Virus record (IMG/VR): IMGVR_UViG_3300032217_000333
Location: 1-31,880 of that record
DNA length: 31,880 nt
Direction: 5' to 3' (one strand)
From: a virus
Of this stretch, positions 8,072-15,673 are shown piece by piece (positions within the stretch are counted from its first letter, which is position 1; the number at the start of each line of letters is the position of its first letter). The position numbers and the translations under genes were made by a program. The notes beneath the pieces were generated by a model that ran no database searches, was not told the origin of the DNA, and saw only the letters and a program-made list of their open reading frames with translations.

Positions 8072-9025
8072 ATGACTACTCTAATTCAAGGCGACTGCAC
8101 TAAAGTTGCAGATCAAATCAAAGACGGTTCTGTTGACTTTCTATTGACAGATCCTCCTTATAACATATCCAATGACGGTGCTAAACCTGTTTGGATTGAT
8201 CCAGAAACTGGCGAAAACAAAAATACCATTCACAGTCAAAAGTTCAGTGAGAGTTTTGACGAAGACTGGGATGCTGTTACACACGAAGAATTCTTAATCC
8301 AATTGAAAGATTGGAGTGATGTGTGGTATAAGAAACTACGCAAAGGCGGCGCCTTTGCAGTATTCATTTCGGATCAATATGTTTCTTATCTTTGGAAGGT
8401 TATGGAGCAAAGCGGCTTTGAACCAAAAAGAGTCTGGACTTGGAAGAAGCCTGCGGCGGTTCCTTTTAATCGACACGTTAATCCTGTTAGCGGCTGTGAA
8501 TACATTCTTTGGGGTATCAAGCCCGGGGGCAAGCGTACATTTAACAGTGACACAGACCTAAACAGTATTGTTGATCGATATGCTGTCGCGGACAAGGTAT
8601 CTAGCATTGTCTACAGAGAAATCAAAGACGGACTAGGAAATCGTAGTTTGGATGCCATATTTGCAGATGCTCAAAAAGAAGCTGAGGCAATGATTGCCAG
8701 TCGAAAGCAAAGCAATGGTAAGGTGCAGGCTGTTATTCCAAATACCATTACCTATAGCGGCGGATTGGGCAAAGATAAAATACATCCTACCCAAAAGCCT
8801 ACAGAGATTCTAGAATACTTTATTGAGCTCTGTACCAATCCAGGCGAACTTGTTTTGGATACCTTTGCGGGTTCGGGCAGTACGGGTATCGCGGCAAAGA
8901 ACACTGGCCGAGACTGCATCCTTATAGAGCGTGACACCAAGATGTTTGCCAAAATGAGCCAACGTTTTGTTGACAAAAACAATCCTGCATTAACACACCC
9001 AACCCTATTTGTAGAAACTGATTGA
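8072..9025 (+). CDS. DNA methyltransferase, amino-type (N6-adenine or N4-cytosine), beta class
   Basis: The protein has 317 residues. The catalytic motif TDPPYNI is near the N-terminus (D27-Y30), and the SAM-binding motif LDTFAGSGSTGIAAK is near the C-terminus (about 262-276). This order (motif IV first) defines the beta class, as in CcrM-like and M.RsrI-like enzymes. HPTQKP ahead of motif I also fits. A target-recognition insertion of about 60 residues, rich in charged helix, lies between. No restriction partner is adjacent, so it is best read as an orphan phage methylase that protects phage DNA. There is no ribosome-binding site, and the promoter predicts a leaderless transcript. Confidence 0.92.
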   Translation: MTTLIQGDCTKVADQIKDGSVDFLLTDPPYNISNDGAKPVWIDPETGENKNTIHSQKFSESFDEDWDAVTHEEFLIQLKDWSDVWYKKLRKGGAFAVFISDQYVSYLWKVMEQSGFEPKRVWTWKKPAAVPFNRHVNPVSGCEYILWGIKPGGKRTFNSDTDLNSIVDRYAVADKVSSIVYREIKDGLGNRSLDAIFADAQKEAEAMIASRKQSNGKVQAVIPNTITYSGGLGKDKIHPTQKPTEILEYFIELCTNPGELVLDTFAGSGSTGIAAKNTGRDCILIERDTKMFAKMSQRFVDKNNPALTHPTLFVETD

Positions 9026-9050
9026 CAAAACTCTCCTAAGGTGTTATACT
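9022..9050 (+). promoter_or_regulatory. Strong sigma70 promoter TTGACA-N17-TATACT
   Basis: The -35 TTGACA (9022-9027) and -10 TATACT (9045-9050) have a 17-nt spacer. The -35 overlaps the end of the methyltransferase gene (TGA at 9023-9025). The roughly 25-nt leader contains TAGGAG for the ligase start. Confidence 0.8.
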
Positions 9051-9080
9051 AGTAGCATAGTAAACGATTAGGAGTTGATT

Positions 9081-10394
9081 TTGCGGACACAACCAGAATA
9101 CATTATTCGACAATTAGAAATCCATAATAGTCGAATTAACAAAGAACAAATTCTAGAAGCAGCCGTTGAAGAAGGCTTAGAAGAATTCTTCGAAGGACTT
9201 CGTATGTGTTTGGACAATCTTTACACCTTTGGTGTTAAGCAGGTTCCAATCAAAGACAAGGACGAAGGGCAGGGCCTGAGTTGGACTAATTTTGTTGAAC
9301 TTGCAGACAGTCTGTATCGGCGTAGACTCACAGGACACGATGCTCGAGATGCTATTCAATTAGCAATGGATGTAGCTACACAAGGCCAATGGAACGATTG
9401 GTATCGCCGAATCCTTATCAAAGATCTGCGCTGTGGTGTCAGCGAGAAAACAGTTAACAAAGTACTCAAAGGCAAAACTATTGCTCCTGTACCTGTGTTT
9501 GAATGTATGCTGGCACACGATGGTGCTAACCACGAAAAGAAAATCATAGGCAAGAAACTGCTTGAACCTAAATTGGATGGAGTCCGTGCTATCACAGTAG
9601 TAGACTATGAATCCAAAACTGTTACAATGTATACACGCAACGGTAAAGTACTAGAAAACTTTGCACATATCACTTCTTACCTCGAAGGCTATATTGAAGA
9701 GATCGGCCGTAGTATGGTGTTTGACGGTGAAGTTGTCAGCAATTCATTCCAGGACTTGATGAAACAGGTCCACCGTAAGAGCAATGTGCAGGCACAAGAT
9801 GCTCGTTTGTGTTTGTTCGATGCTGTCCCACTTGTAGAGTTTAAAGCTGGCAAGAGTGTGATGGGACAGCGTCGACGTTCTAATCTGCTAAAGAATTGGT
9901 CCAACATCTTTTCAGACAGCGGTTGTATTGAAATCATTCCGCAAATTGAAGTTAATCTTGACGAGTTTTTAGGCGAGATCGAGTACAAAGACTACAACAA
10001 GAAAATGGTAGAAGCCGGCTATGAAGGCATTATGATCAAAGATCCAGATGCCAAATATGAGTGCAAACGATCTACTGCTTGGCTCAAACAAAAGCCTTTT
10101 ATCGAAGTTAGTCTTTCGATTACCGCGGTAGAAGAAGGCACAGGTCGAAATGAAGGCAAGTTAGGTGCGCTGGTATGCGAAGGAGTAGATGATGGCAAAG
10201 AAATCAAGGTCAATGTGGGGTCAGGTTTTACTGACAGTGATAGGGATAGTTATTTTACATCAAGGGATACTTTACTTGGTCAGGTTGTAGAAGTACGTGC
10301 CGATGCTGTGACACAGAATCAAGACGGCTCATACAGTCTGCGCTTTCCTCGATTCCTGCGCTTCCGTGGATTCAAAGCCGGGGAGAAGATCTAA
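9081..10394 (+). CDS. ATP-dependent DNA ligase (T4 gp30-like)
   Basis: The protein has 437 residues. It seals nicks during phage replication and repair. Visible motifs: I, EPKLDGVRA with adenylated K164; III, VFDGEVV; IV, YEGIMIKD; V, WLKQKPF. The N-terminal helical domain (RRLTGHDARDAIQLAM, LIKDLRCGVSEKTVNKVL) is of T4-ligase type, and the C-terminal OB region ends VVEVRADAV...LRFPRFLRFRG. The start is taken as TTG at 9081 (MRTQPEYIIRQ), because AGGAG ends 6 nt before it. The earlier TTG at 9075 would touch that site directly. It is first in the early operon from the promoter at 9022. Confidence 0.93.
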   Translation: MRTQPEYIIRQLEIHNSRINKEQILEAAVEEGLEEFFEGLRMCLDNLYTFGVKQVPIKDKDEGQGLSWTNFVELADSLYRRRLTGHDARDAIQLAMDVATQGQWNDWYRRILIKDLRCGVSEKTVNKVLKGKTIAPVPVFECMLAHDGANHEKKIIGKKLLEPKLDGVRAITVVDYESKTVTMYTRNGKVLENFAHITSYLEGYIEEIGRSMVFDGEVVSNSFQDLMKQVHRKSNVQAQDARLCLFDAVPLVEFKAGKSVMGQRRRSNLLKNWSNIFSDSGCIEIIPQIEVNLDEFLGEIEYKDYNKKMVEAGYEGIMIKDPDAKYECKRSTAWLKQKPFIEVSLSITAVEEGTGRNEGKLGALVCEGVDDGKEIKVNVGSGFTDSDRDSYFTSRDTLLGQVVEVRADAVTQNQDGSYSLRFPRFLRFRGFKAGEKI

Positions 10395-10657
10395 TGAAAG
10401 AAGTTCTAGACTTCATTAGTTGGCAATGGAGCAAATGGGAAATCTGGCAGAAGGGTTACATTATCTGTGCTTTCTTTGCAGGTGCCGGTGTGTTTGCACC
10501 CAAACCCTATGATGCCTATCTATTTGCTGTTCCTATGATTGTCGTATTCAGTTGGACTGCCAAATGGTGGATTTGGGATCAGCTAATGGAAAGCTGGAAC
10601 AAATACAAAACAGAAAAGCGAGAACTCTTCACCACGATAAAGGACAGTCACAAATGA
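10394..10657 (+). CDS. Small two-helix membrane protein
   Basis: The protein has 87 residues. Two hydrophobic segments are visible, at about residues 20-36 (GYIICAFFAGAGVFA) and 42-57 (AYLFAVPMIVVFSW), flanked by Trp-rich ends and a charged C-terminal tail (NKYKTEKRELFTTIKDSHK). The ATG overlaps the ligase stop (TAATG), so it is co-translated with the ligase. The function is unknown; small membrane proteins in this position are common in phages. Confidence 0.72.
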   Translation: MKEVLDFISWQWSKWEIWQKGYIICAFFAGAGVFAPKPYDAYLFAVPMIVVFSWTAKWWIWDQLMESWNKYKTEKRELFTTIKDSHK

Positions 10658-10881
10658 ACCTTGAAATGCATAGCAGTCGGATTAAGACTATCAAACAAGA
10701 TCATCCAGGGTTTCATATCAATGACGGTTTCATCTCTGCTCCTAGGGCAGGCTTTGAAGTCAATAGTCACTGTCCTGCACAATACAAACAGGTCATTGTT
10801 GAGTGTATCAACAATGGTTGGCTCAAGCCTGTAGCATATATGCACGAACGAGAAGTTCTTATTTCCGGTCTTGCTAAATGA
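10654..10881 (+). CDS. Conserved phage hypothetical protein
   Basis: The protein has 75 residues, starting MNLEMHSSRIKTIKQDHPGF. The start at 10654 makes an ATGA overlap with the gene before; the longer frame upstream would lie inside that gene. The sequence has mixed alpha/beta character (GFHINDGFISAPRAGFEVNS, CPAQYKQVIVECINNGWLKPVAYM) with no signal peptide. The function is not recognised. It ends in an ATGA overlap with the lyase gene. Confidence 0.65.
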   Translation: MNLEMHSSRIKTIKQDHPGFHINDGFISAPRAGFEVNSHCPAQYKQVIVECINNGWLKPVAYMHEREVLISGLAK

Positions 10882-11660
10882 AAAAGTTTGTTCTTTCGGC
10901 TGTTGCTCTTTCAGTGTCCTTGTCATCATTTGCAAACTGTAGGGAAACAGCTATCCACAGAAGTCTTAACGATAAGCCTTATGGTTGGCAAAAGGTTCAA
11001 GAGCCTGTGAGACTGGGAAAGTACGCTCAAAGATTTGAACTCAGATCAGGTGACTGCGGAGCTCAATCAGAATGGAGTGACTGTGCAACTGACAGGGAAC
11101 GATCTGAAGTAAGTGCCAATGCAAAGATTCCTGTTGGGAATACTCAGTATATAAAATTTAGTCTGTTCCTTGAAAAAGATTTTCAAACCAGTAATCGAGT
11201 AGGATCAGTGCTAGGTCAGGTACATCAACAAGGAGGTCCTGAAGGAACCACTAGAGGTTTGCCATCTAAGCCTCCAATGTTTATGTTTTACCTAAAAGGT
11301 AACAGCTATGATTTTTGTTGGCAAAAGCCTAAAATTGTTGACGGAAATCTAGTTAGTAAATGTGAGTTTTATAATTTATTGTCTATTGATCAAATGAAAG
11401 GTCAGTGGAATGATATATTATTAGAAATGAATACTGATTCTACAAAAGGCTATGCAAAAGTTTTTGTTAATGGTGAATTAAAGGTTGAGATAAACGAACC
11501 TTTGTATTATGTTCAACCAAGATCGTATTTTTTCAAATACGGTATCTATAATGCATTTGTCAGCAAACACAAAGGCCCTATGCCTACACAGGTCGCCTAC
11601 TTCGACGAAGTACAACTAGCAGATTCGTTAGATGGTTTATGTAAAAGAGAGATAGATTAA
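10878..11660 (+). CDS. Secreted polysaccharide lyase-like protein
   Basis: The protein has 260 residues. A clear signal peptide, MKKFVLSAVALSVSLSSFA, is followed by NC, so the product should reach the periplasm. The body resembles the beta-jelly-roll polysaccharide lyase family (heparin-lyase/glucuronan-lyase-like): RFELRSGDCGAQSEWSDC, RERSEVSA, GQVHQQGG, KPPMFMFYLKG, W-ND-LLEM, GYAKVFVNGELK, YFFKYGIYNA. Four to six cysteines suggest disulfides. A phage enzyme that is exported rather than part of the tail could change the host envelope or capsule, for example to aid release or block other phages. The substrate is unknown. It lies inside an early operon through ATGA/TAATG overlaps. Confidence 0.72.
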   Translation: MKKFVLSAVALSVSLSSFANCRETAIHRSLNDKPYGWQKVQEPVRLGKYAQRFELRSGDCGAQSEWSDCATDRERSEVSANAKIPVGNTQYIKFSLFLEKDFQTSNRVGSVLGQVHQQGGPEGTTRGLPSKPPMFMFYLKGNSYDFCWQKPKIVDGNLVSKCEFYNLLSIDQMKGQWNDILLEMNTDSTKGYAKVFVNGELKVEINEPLYYVQPRSYFFKYGIYNAFVSKHKGPMPTQVAYFDEVQLADSLDGLCKREID

Positions 11661-11920
11661 TGTCATATAATTTTCAACCCTTGCAAGATGTAATGAATCG
11701 TTGGGCAGTCGAACTTCCAGATGAGCCAAACTTTACCTTTGATGTTGATGCCAATCCAAACAACATTACTATGATCACAGGCGGCACAGAGATGCTTCGT
11801 GTTGCCGAAGATGGTTTTTATGTTCGCGGGGTAAAGGTTCCTGTGGATGATCGAGAAGCGGCCACAGTCTACAATGCTTTCAAAGAGTTTTTAGTTTGGT
11901 CTAGATTGAGCAGAGAATGA
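11660..11920 (+). CDS. Conserved phage hypothetical protein
   Basis: The protein has 86 residues. The C-terminal segment MLRVAEDGFYVRGVKVPVDD followed by REAATVYNAFKEFLVW is a pattern I recall from many phage hypotheticals: a short beta-hairpin module followed by a helix. It has no signal or membrane segment. The ATG overlaps the lyase stop (TAATG), and the end overlaps the next start (ATGA). The function is unknown. Confidence 0.7.
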   Translation: MSYNFQPLQDVMNRWAVELPDEPNFTFDVDANPNNITMITGGTEMLRVAEDGFYVRGVKVPVDDREAATVYNAFKEFLVWSRLSRE

Positions 11921-12195
11921 AACCGCTATTACTTGTTCTATTGTTGTCTGGTTGTGCAACTGTGCAACATAATACTGCCAGCCCTAATCATTCAATACAG
12001 CCTTTGCAAATTGATTGCCGATATGGACATATGATGTCGGCAGATTTGGAAACAATCATTGCGAATCCTCAAATTGAAAATCCCAATTGGCAGAGAACAT
12101 TTGCTACAATTGCAGGAAATCAAACAACTGTGCAACGCACTCAATCAGCAAAGGTTGTCTTATGGACCATAAGAACACAATGTCAAGGATTCTAA
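11917..12195 (+). CDS. Small phage lipoprotein
   Basis: The protein has 92 residues. MKPLLLVLLLSGCATVQ carries a short signal sequence with a lipobox (LLSG before C13), so lipid attachment is expected. The mature part of about 80 residues has two further cysteines (DCRYGHM and TQCQGF). It could be an outer-membrane-lysis or exclusion factor; it lacks the proline-rich body of Rz1-type spanins. It starts in an ATGA overlap and ends inside the next gene. Confidence 0.72.
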   Translation: MKPLLLVLLLSGCATVQHNTASPNHSIQPLQIDCRYGHMMSADLETIIANPQIENPNWQRTFATIAGNQTTVQRTQSAKVVLWTIRTQCQGF

Positions 12196-12746
12196 TTAGT
12201 CTAGCACTGATGTCTGCTGTTTCTGTGCAGGCAGAATGCTATACTAGATCCTCTACTGTTAGTAAATTAACTTCGTCTATTGAACAGATTACAGATGTTG
12301 ATCGAAGAGTTCTTCCGGCAGGCAATGGAAAAAATCTATGTCGAATCACATTTCGCGCCTACATCAATGGAAAATGGCACACTGCTCAAGGAGAAGAAAT
12401 TGGCAGCACTAACGATAGTTTAGATACAACCTGTGCCAAGGCATTGAACGCAGGTCGGGTAAGTATTTTAGAATCTGTAAGCGGAACTAAAATAACAGGC
12501 AGTCAAGAATTGATCTGTACCGACGAACCCAAATTAGAACAAAAGTCATCTGTGGCTGTTGGAGATCTAGTTTGGGAAAGCGAAGTACAGGTACATCCTG
12601 CATATACAAATGTGTTTAGATACCGAGGTAGTTTCTGTAAATGGTTTATCGAATCCAAACCAAATACTGGAAAAGTGGATATGTCGCAGGGCATCATTTG
12701 TCGTAGTCCCGAACAAAAGGTTTGGCGAGTGGTTGACAAGTGGTAA
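12162..12746 (+). CDS. Secreted protein of unknown function
   Basis: The protein has 194 residues. A signal peptide is visible (MSRILISLALMSAVSVQA before ECYTRS). Two starts fit: ATG at 12162 with AAAGG 7 nt upstream, and ATG at 12180, which gives a shorter n-region. I use the first. The mature part has six or more cysteines and a beta-rich appearance (CRITFRAYINGKWHTAQGEE, GSFCKWFIESKP, QGIICRSPEQKVWRVV). No family is recognised. It overlaps the lipoprotein gene by 34 nt and is the last gene of this transcription block. Confidence 0.65.
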   Translation: MDHKNTMSRILISLALMSAVSVQAECYTRSSTVSKLTSSIEQITDVDRRVLPAGNGKNLCRITFRAYINGKWHTAQGEEIGSTNDSLDTTCAKALNAGRVSILESVSGTKITGSQELICTDEPKLEQKSSVAVGDLVWESEVQVHPAYTNVFRYRGSFCKWFIESKPNTGKVDMSQGIICRSPEQKVWRVVDKW

Positions 12747-12761
12747 TTTTTACATTATAAT
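12733..12761 (+). promoter_or_regulatory. Consensus sigma70 promoter TTGACA-N17-TATAAT
   Basis: Both hexamers are perfect (12733-12738 and 12756-12761) with a 17-nt spacer. The -35 lies inside the end of the preceding gene. A 29-nt leader with AAAAGGG leads to the small gene at 12791. Confidence 0.88.
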
Positions 12762-12790
12762 ATAAACATCACACACAGAAAAGGGTCTTT

Positions 12791-12919
12791 ATGAAACAAT
12801 TTATTCTAGGCACAATCTTTGGATTGGTACTAGCCACTGTTGGATTTTCCGGCATTGCTCGTATGCTTGACAAAGGTATCGACACAGTTAAAACACAGAG
12901 TCAGGAGATGGCAAAATGA
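12791..12919 (+). CDS. 42-residue membrane peptide
   Basis: The start MKQFILGTIFGLVLATVGF forms one hydrophobic helix, followed by an amphipathic tail ending KTQSQEMAK. AAAAGGG lies 5 nt before the ATG and a perfect promoter lies just upstream. The stop overlaps the next ATG (ATGA), so it is coupled to the lipoprotein gene that follows. It may be a one-helix anchor, or an accessory to that lipoprotein. The function is unknown. Confidence 0.65.
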   Translation: MKQFILGTIFGLVLATVGFSGIARMLDKGIDTVKTQSQEMAK

Positions 12920-13710
12920 AACAATCACTTTCAGTAACATTAATCGCCGCCGCAGTTCTTGCAGGATGTAGTACCACTAAGCAGGTAGATACACAGATTT
13001 CAAGCCCAACACCAGCAGTTAAAGAAGCTCAGACATTGGCTGCGCCGGGCAAGATTGAAGCTCCGTTGACTATCGATGTACCACCTTGGTATATCAAGGC
13101 ACCTGCTAGTACAGACGAATATATGTTTGTAACAGGCACCGGCCTTAGTTCAGATTTATCTATGAGTCGTGCCAAAGCACTGTTAGATGCTCAGCATCAA
13201 TTGGCTTCGAAACTAAACGGTGTTATTGATGCCGCAATGCGTCAGCAACGAAAAGACACTGCCGGCACAGTGAACAGTGATTACACCAGTGTAACTATTC
13301 GAAAGAATATCATTGAAACTTCTATTACTGGTCATCATTTAGAAGACAGCAAGATTCAGGCAGAGAATCGAGGTTACAGAACATTTGTTCTAGTTCGATA
13401 TCCTGTAGGTGATGCTAATAAACTTCTACGTCAACAAGAGCAACGAGATTCTAAAAAGCAGGACGATGATTCAAACATCGACAAAGAACTCAGCAAGTCT
13501 CAATCAAAAGTTGTTTCGGTAGTTGTTCCAGAGACAAAATCAGCAGCCCCGACAATCACGCCAGTACCAACTCCGGCTGTTGCAGAAACTCGACCAGTTC
13601 CTATTAGCGATCTTAAACTTATAGAAGTGGACAACGAAGAATACAAAAAGCGTCGAGCTGAAGCACTACAGAAACCGGGCGCTGTTGTAGGTAATATGAC
13701 ACTGCGTTGA
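12916..13710 (+). CDS. LPP20-like lipoprotein
   Basis: The protein has 264 residues. The signal MKQSLSVTLIAAAVLAGC has a lipobox (LAG before C18). The domain at about residues 55-175 resembles the LPP20 family: PPWYIKAPASTDEYMFVTGTG, SSDLSMSRAKALLDAQHQLASKL, then YRTFVLVRYPVGDANKLL. The C-terminal 90 residues are low-complexity, Lys/Asp then Pro/Val/Thr-rich, ending RRAEALQKPGAVVGNMTLR. LPP20-type lipoproteins sit on outer membranes; their role is poorly known. A phage copy suggests an envelope change during infection. Confidence 0.72.
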   Translation: MKQSLSVTLIAAAVLAGCSTTKQVDTQISSPTPAVKEAQTLAAPGKIEAPLTIDVPPWYIKAPASTDEYMFVTGTGLSSDLSMSRAKALLDAQHQLASKLNGVIDAAMRQQRKDTAGTVNSDYTSVTIRKNIIETSITGHHLEDSKIQAENRGYRTFVLVRYPVGDANKLLRQQEQRDSKKQDDDSNIDKELSKSQSKVVSVVVPETKSAAPTITPVPTPAVAETRPVPISDLKLIEVDNEEYKKRRAEALQKPGAVVGNMTLR

Positions 13711-13711
13711 T

Positions 13712-13957
13712 ATGGGTAATCAAACTGACTATTTTGATCGAATTGGTTACAAGCCAAAATATCATCTAGGTGACAGAGTATTTGGACATTGGAACAAGAT
13801 TCCATTTATTGGTTCTGTAGGCAACGACACGGTGATCAACGAACAGGAAGGTCCTAGGATAACTATCCATTTGGACCTTCCTATCAAGTTCCAAAATAAA
13901 ATAAACAACATTGTTGTTGTTAAGCACAAAGACATTAAACCATTGACAATTTTCTAA
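13712..13957 (+). CDS. Small phage protein, SH3/KOW-like appearance
   Basis: The protein has 81 residues. The stretch YHLGDRVFGHWNKIPFIGSV followed by NIVVVKHKDIKPLTIF looks like a small all-beta barrel of KOW or SH3 type, but this is by shape only. It starts 1 nt after the stop of the lipoprotein gene. The next promoter overlaps its 3' end. Confidence 0.6.
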   Translation: MGNQTDYFDRIGYKPKYHLGDRVFGHWNKIPFIGSVGNDTVINEQEGPRITIHLDLPIKFQNKINNIVVVKHKDIKPLTIF

Positions 13958-13971
13958 TTTGACAGTATAAT
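13943..13971 (+). promoter_or_regulatory. Consensus sigma70 promoter TTGACA-N17-TATAAT
   Basis: Both hexamers are perfect (13943-13948, 13966-13971) with a 17-nt spacer, and the -35 sits inside the previous coding sequence. A 30-nt leader with TAGGAG leads to the ATG at 14002. Confidence 0.88.
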
Positions 13972-14001
13972 TGTAATATACAGACACAGTTAGGAGCAGA
14001 A

Positions 14002-14352
14002 ATGCGTTATTACATTGTTAGTTGGGATATGAACGGTGTAGAGTTCTTTGAAGAAATCACAGAACACCATCCCGACAATTGGGCTAAAGGCCATTTGTTT
14101 GATTCAATTAAACAAAGCAAGAAGGTAGAAAAACCTATGAGCTTTAGTATTCAATCGCTGAAGCTTCGTGCCCAATTTAATAGTCATCGCCACTACGAAA
14201 TCTATGTGTTTACCAGCGAGGAAGATACTACTAAAGAAGATATCCAATCTTGGTTTACTGAACATCCACAGAGCTTTGCTGATTGGGTTCGCAAGAATCA
14301 CAGCTACAAGATCTGGGACGAACGAGCCGGAGAGAAAGCGGTAATTGTATGA
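14002..14352 (+). CDS. Phage hypothetical protein
   Basis: The protein has 116 residues and begins MRYYIVSWDMNGVEFFEEI. AGGAG lies 7 nt before the ATG. It is mixed alpha/beta and rich in aromatic residues, and has no export signal. It is first in a five-gene early operon (14002-15673). No known domain is recognised. Confidence 0.68.
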   Translation: MRYYIVSWDMNGVEFFEEITEHHPDNWAKGHLFDSIKQSKKVEKPMSFSIQSLKLRAQFNSHRHYEIYVFTSEEDTTKEDIQSWFTEHPQSFADWVRKNHSYKIWDERAGEKAVIV

Positions 14353-14567
14353 ACAAAAAACTTAGACAATTTGAAAAAGAAAGTAAACTGGAGATATTTG
14401 GGCTGGGCGCCAAGCGAGTACCTTGGGAAGCCGCTTTAGAAAAGTATGCCGAGTTGATTGTGCGAGAATGTTCGCAGATTAGTAGGGATCACCAAAGAAA
14501 CTATTATGAAAGTCACGGTGACCGTATTGCAAAAAAGATTAAAGAACATTTTGGAGTTGAAGAATGA
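14349..14567 (+). CDS. Conserved phage hypothetical protein
   Basis: The protein has 72 residues, starting MNKKLRQFEKESKLEIFGL. The start at 14349 makes an ATGA overlap; the longer frame upstream is not needed. The core VPWEAALEKYAELIVREC, then HGDRIAKKIKEHFGVE, recurs in many myophage hypotheticals. It is all-helical and probably cytoplasmic. The function is unknown. Confidence 0.75.
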   Translation: MNKKLRQFEKESKLEIFGLGAKRVPWEAALEKYAELIVRECSQISRDHQRNYYESHGDRIAKKIKEHFGVEE

Positions 14568-14959
14568 AACTAACAGACTACAGTCGTAATCTATTGTTGG
14601 CCTCATTTGCCAAGTGGGATGTGCCCAAAGACTTTGCTGATCCCATGTACAACTATTTGATACACGGATACAGTCCCGGTGGCTTCTTTACCTCAGTGCT
14701 AGCTAATGATTTTCACAGTGCCATTGCTCGCAGCCATCCTAGTAATACTATCAATGCCTGTAAGAGTCTAGGTGGTTGGATCCTCGACTGTATGCCTCGT
14801 GAAAGTCACGGCACCTACAACAATGTTGAAGTTTGGTGCAGTCTACCTGCAGATGTTCGTAGAACCATATTGGAAGACTACGAGCTAGTCTACACTGAAC
14901 AACAAGAAATTATGATGGCCTTACAAAGTCAACCCACAACAGAACCTGTTTTATATTGA
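14564..14959 (+). CDS. Conserved phage hypothetical protein
   Basis: The protein has 131 residues. The stretch DFADPMYNYLIHGYSPGGFF, then TSVLANDFHSAIARSHPSNT, is a pattern I recall from T4-like and other large phages, where it is unnamed. It is mostly helical and has no signal peptide. It starts in an ATGA overlap with the preceding gene. Confidence 0.75.
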   Translation: MKLTDYSRNLLLASFAKWDVPKDFADPMYNYLIHGYSPGGFFTSVLANDFHSAIARSHPSNTINACKSLGGWILDCMPRESHGTYNNVEVWCSLPADVRRTILEDYELVYTEQQEIMMALQSQPTTEPVLY

Positions 14960-14967
14960 GAACTAAC

Positions 14968-15147
14968 ATGATGTCACTTAAAGAAATATACATCAGTATT
15001 TGGTTTCTATCACTGATATTTTTTACCATAACAACAGGCCTAGCAATGTACAAGGCTGAGGGGGCATTGACGACATCTATATTCACTTCTATGATGGGTG
15101 TGGTATTTGTCGTTTCTATTTTTGCAACTGTGTTTTTAATTACCTAA
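14968..15147 (+). CDS. Small two-helix membrane protein
   Basis: The protein has 59 residues, starting MMSLKEIYISIWFLSL. Two hydrophobic helices are visible (IWFLSLIFFTITTGLAM and MMGVVFVVSIFATVFLI). A TTG at 14956, overlapping the previous stop as TTGA, is also possible. I prefer ATG 14968 because GAG lies 7 nt before it. The function is unknown. Confidence 0.6.
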   Translation: MMSLKEIYISIWFLSLIFFTITTGLAMYKAEGALTTSIFTSMMGVVFVVSIFATVFLIT

Positions 15148-15157
15148 AGGACAAAAA

Positions 15158-15673
15158 ATGATTACTTTGAAAGAATGGATGGAAATTGTAGATTACCGTA
15201 TCACTGAGGGCAGTGACTACTGCTGGAACTGCTACGGACACAATGCTCATATGCTAGACTCGTGGAATGGGGAACAAGACGGACATAGTTTTACTGTAAT
15301 CTTTGATACTAAAACTCAAGTAGTCTACGAAGTACAGGCTCACGACTATGTACATCAACGTGCTTATCGTATGATCAATCCCGACTTCCTAAAGAAATTG
15401 AAGAAAGAAGCCAAGAAGCGTGATGTCAGCAAAGACGAAGCCTGGGACGGGGTTGACTATACTGACATCGAAGTTTATGACGACTTTATTCAAAAGTGTT
15501 TGGCTATTCGAGCAGGAGAAGACTACGACACCCGGGTGAGTGTTCCATTAGAACTGGAAGACGATCAGATGTTTGAACTTATGCGTATGGCTCACGAACA
15601 GGACATCACTTTGAATCAATTAGTAGAACGTCTATTACGCAGGGTAATTGACAGAGAAGAAATTACCATTTAG
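15158..15673 (+). CDS. Conserved phage protein with ribbon-helix-helix-like C-terminus
   Basis: The protein has 171 residues. The N-terminal domain (MITLKEWMEIVDYRITEGSD, CWNCYGHNAHMLDSWNGEQDG, TQVVYEVQAHDY, QRAYRMINP) is a type common among marine T4-like phages but unnamed. The last 45 residues (VSVPLELEDDQMFELMRMAH, then ITLNQLVERLLRRVIDRE) look like a beta strand plus two helices, as in ribbon-helix-helix DNA-binding proteins, so an N-terminal module may be tied to DNA binding. AAAGGA precedes the ATG. Its end overlaps the convergent radical-SAM gene by 11 nt. Confidence 0.72.
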   Translation: MITLKEWMEIVDYRITEGSDYCWNCYGHNAHMLDSWNGEQDGHSFTVIFDTKTQVVYEVQAHDYVHQRAYRMINPDFLKKLKKEAKKRDVSKDEAWDGVDYTDIEVYDDFIQKCLAIRAGEDYDTRVSVPLELEDDQMFELMRMAHEQDITLNQLVERLLRRVIDREEITI

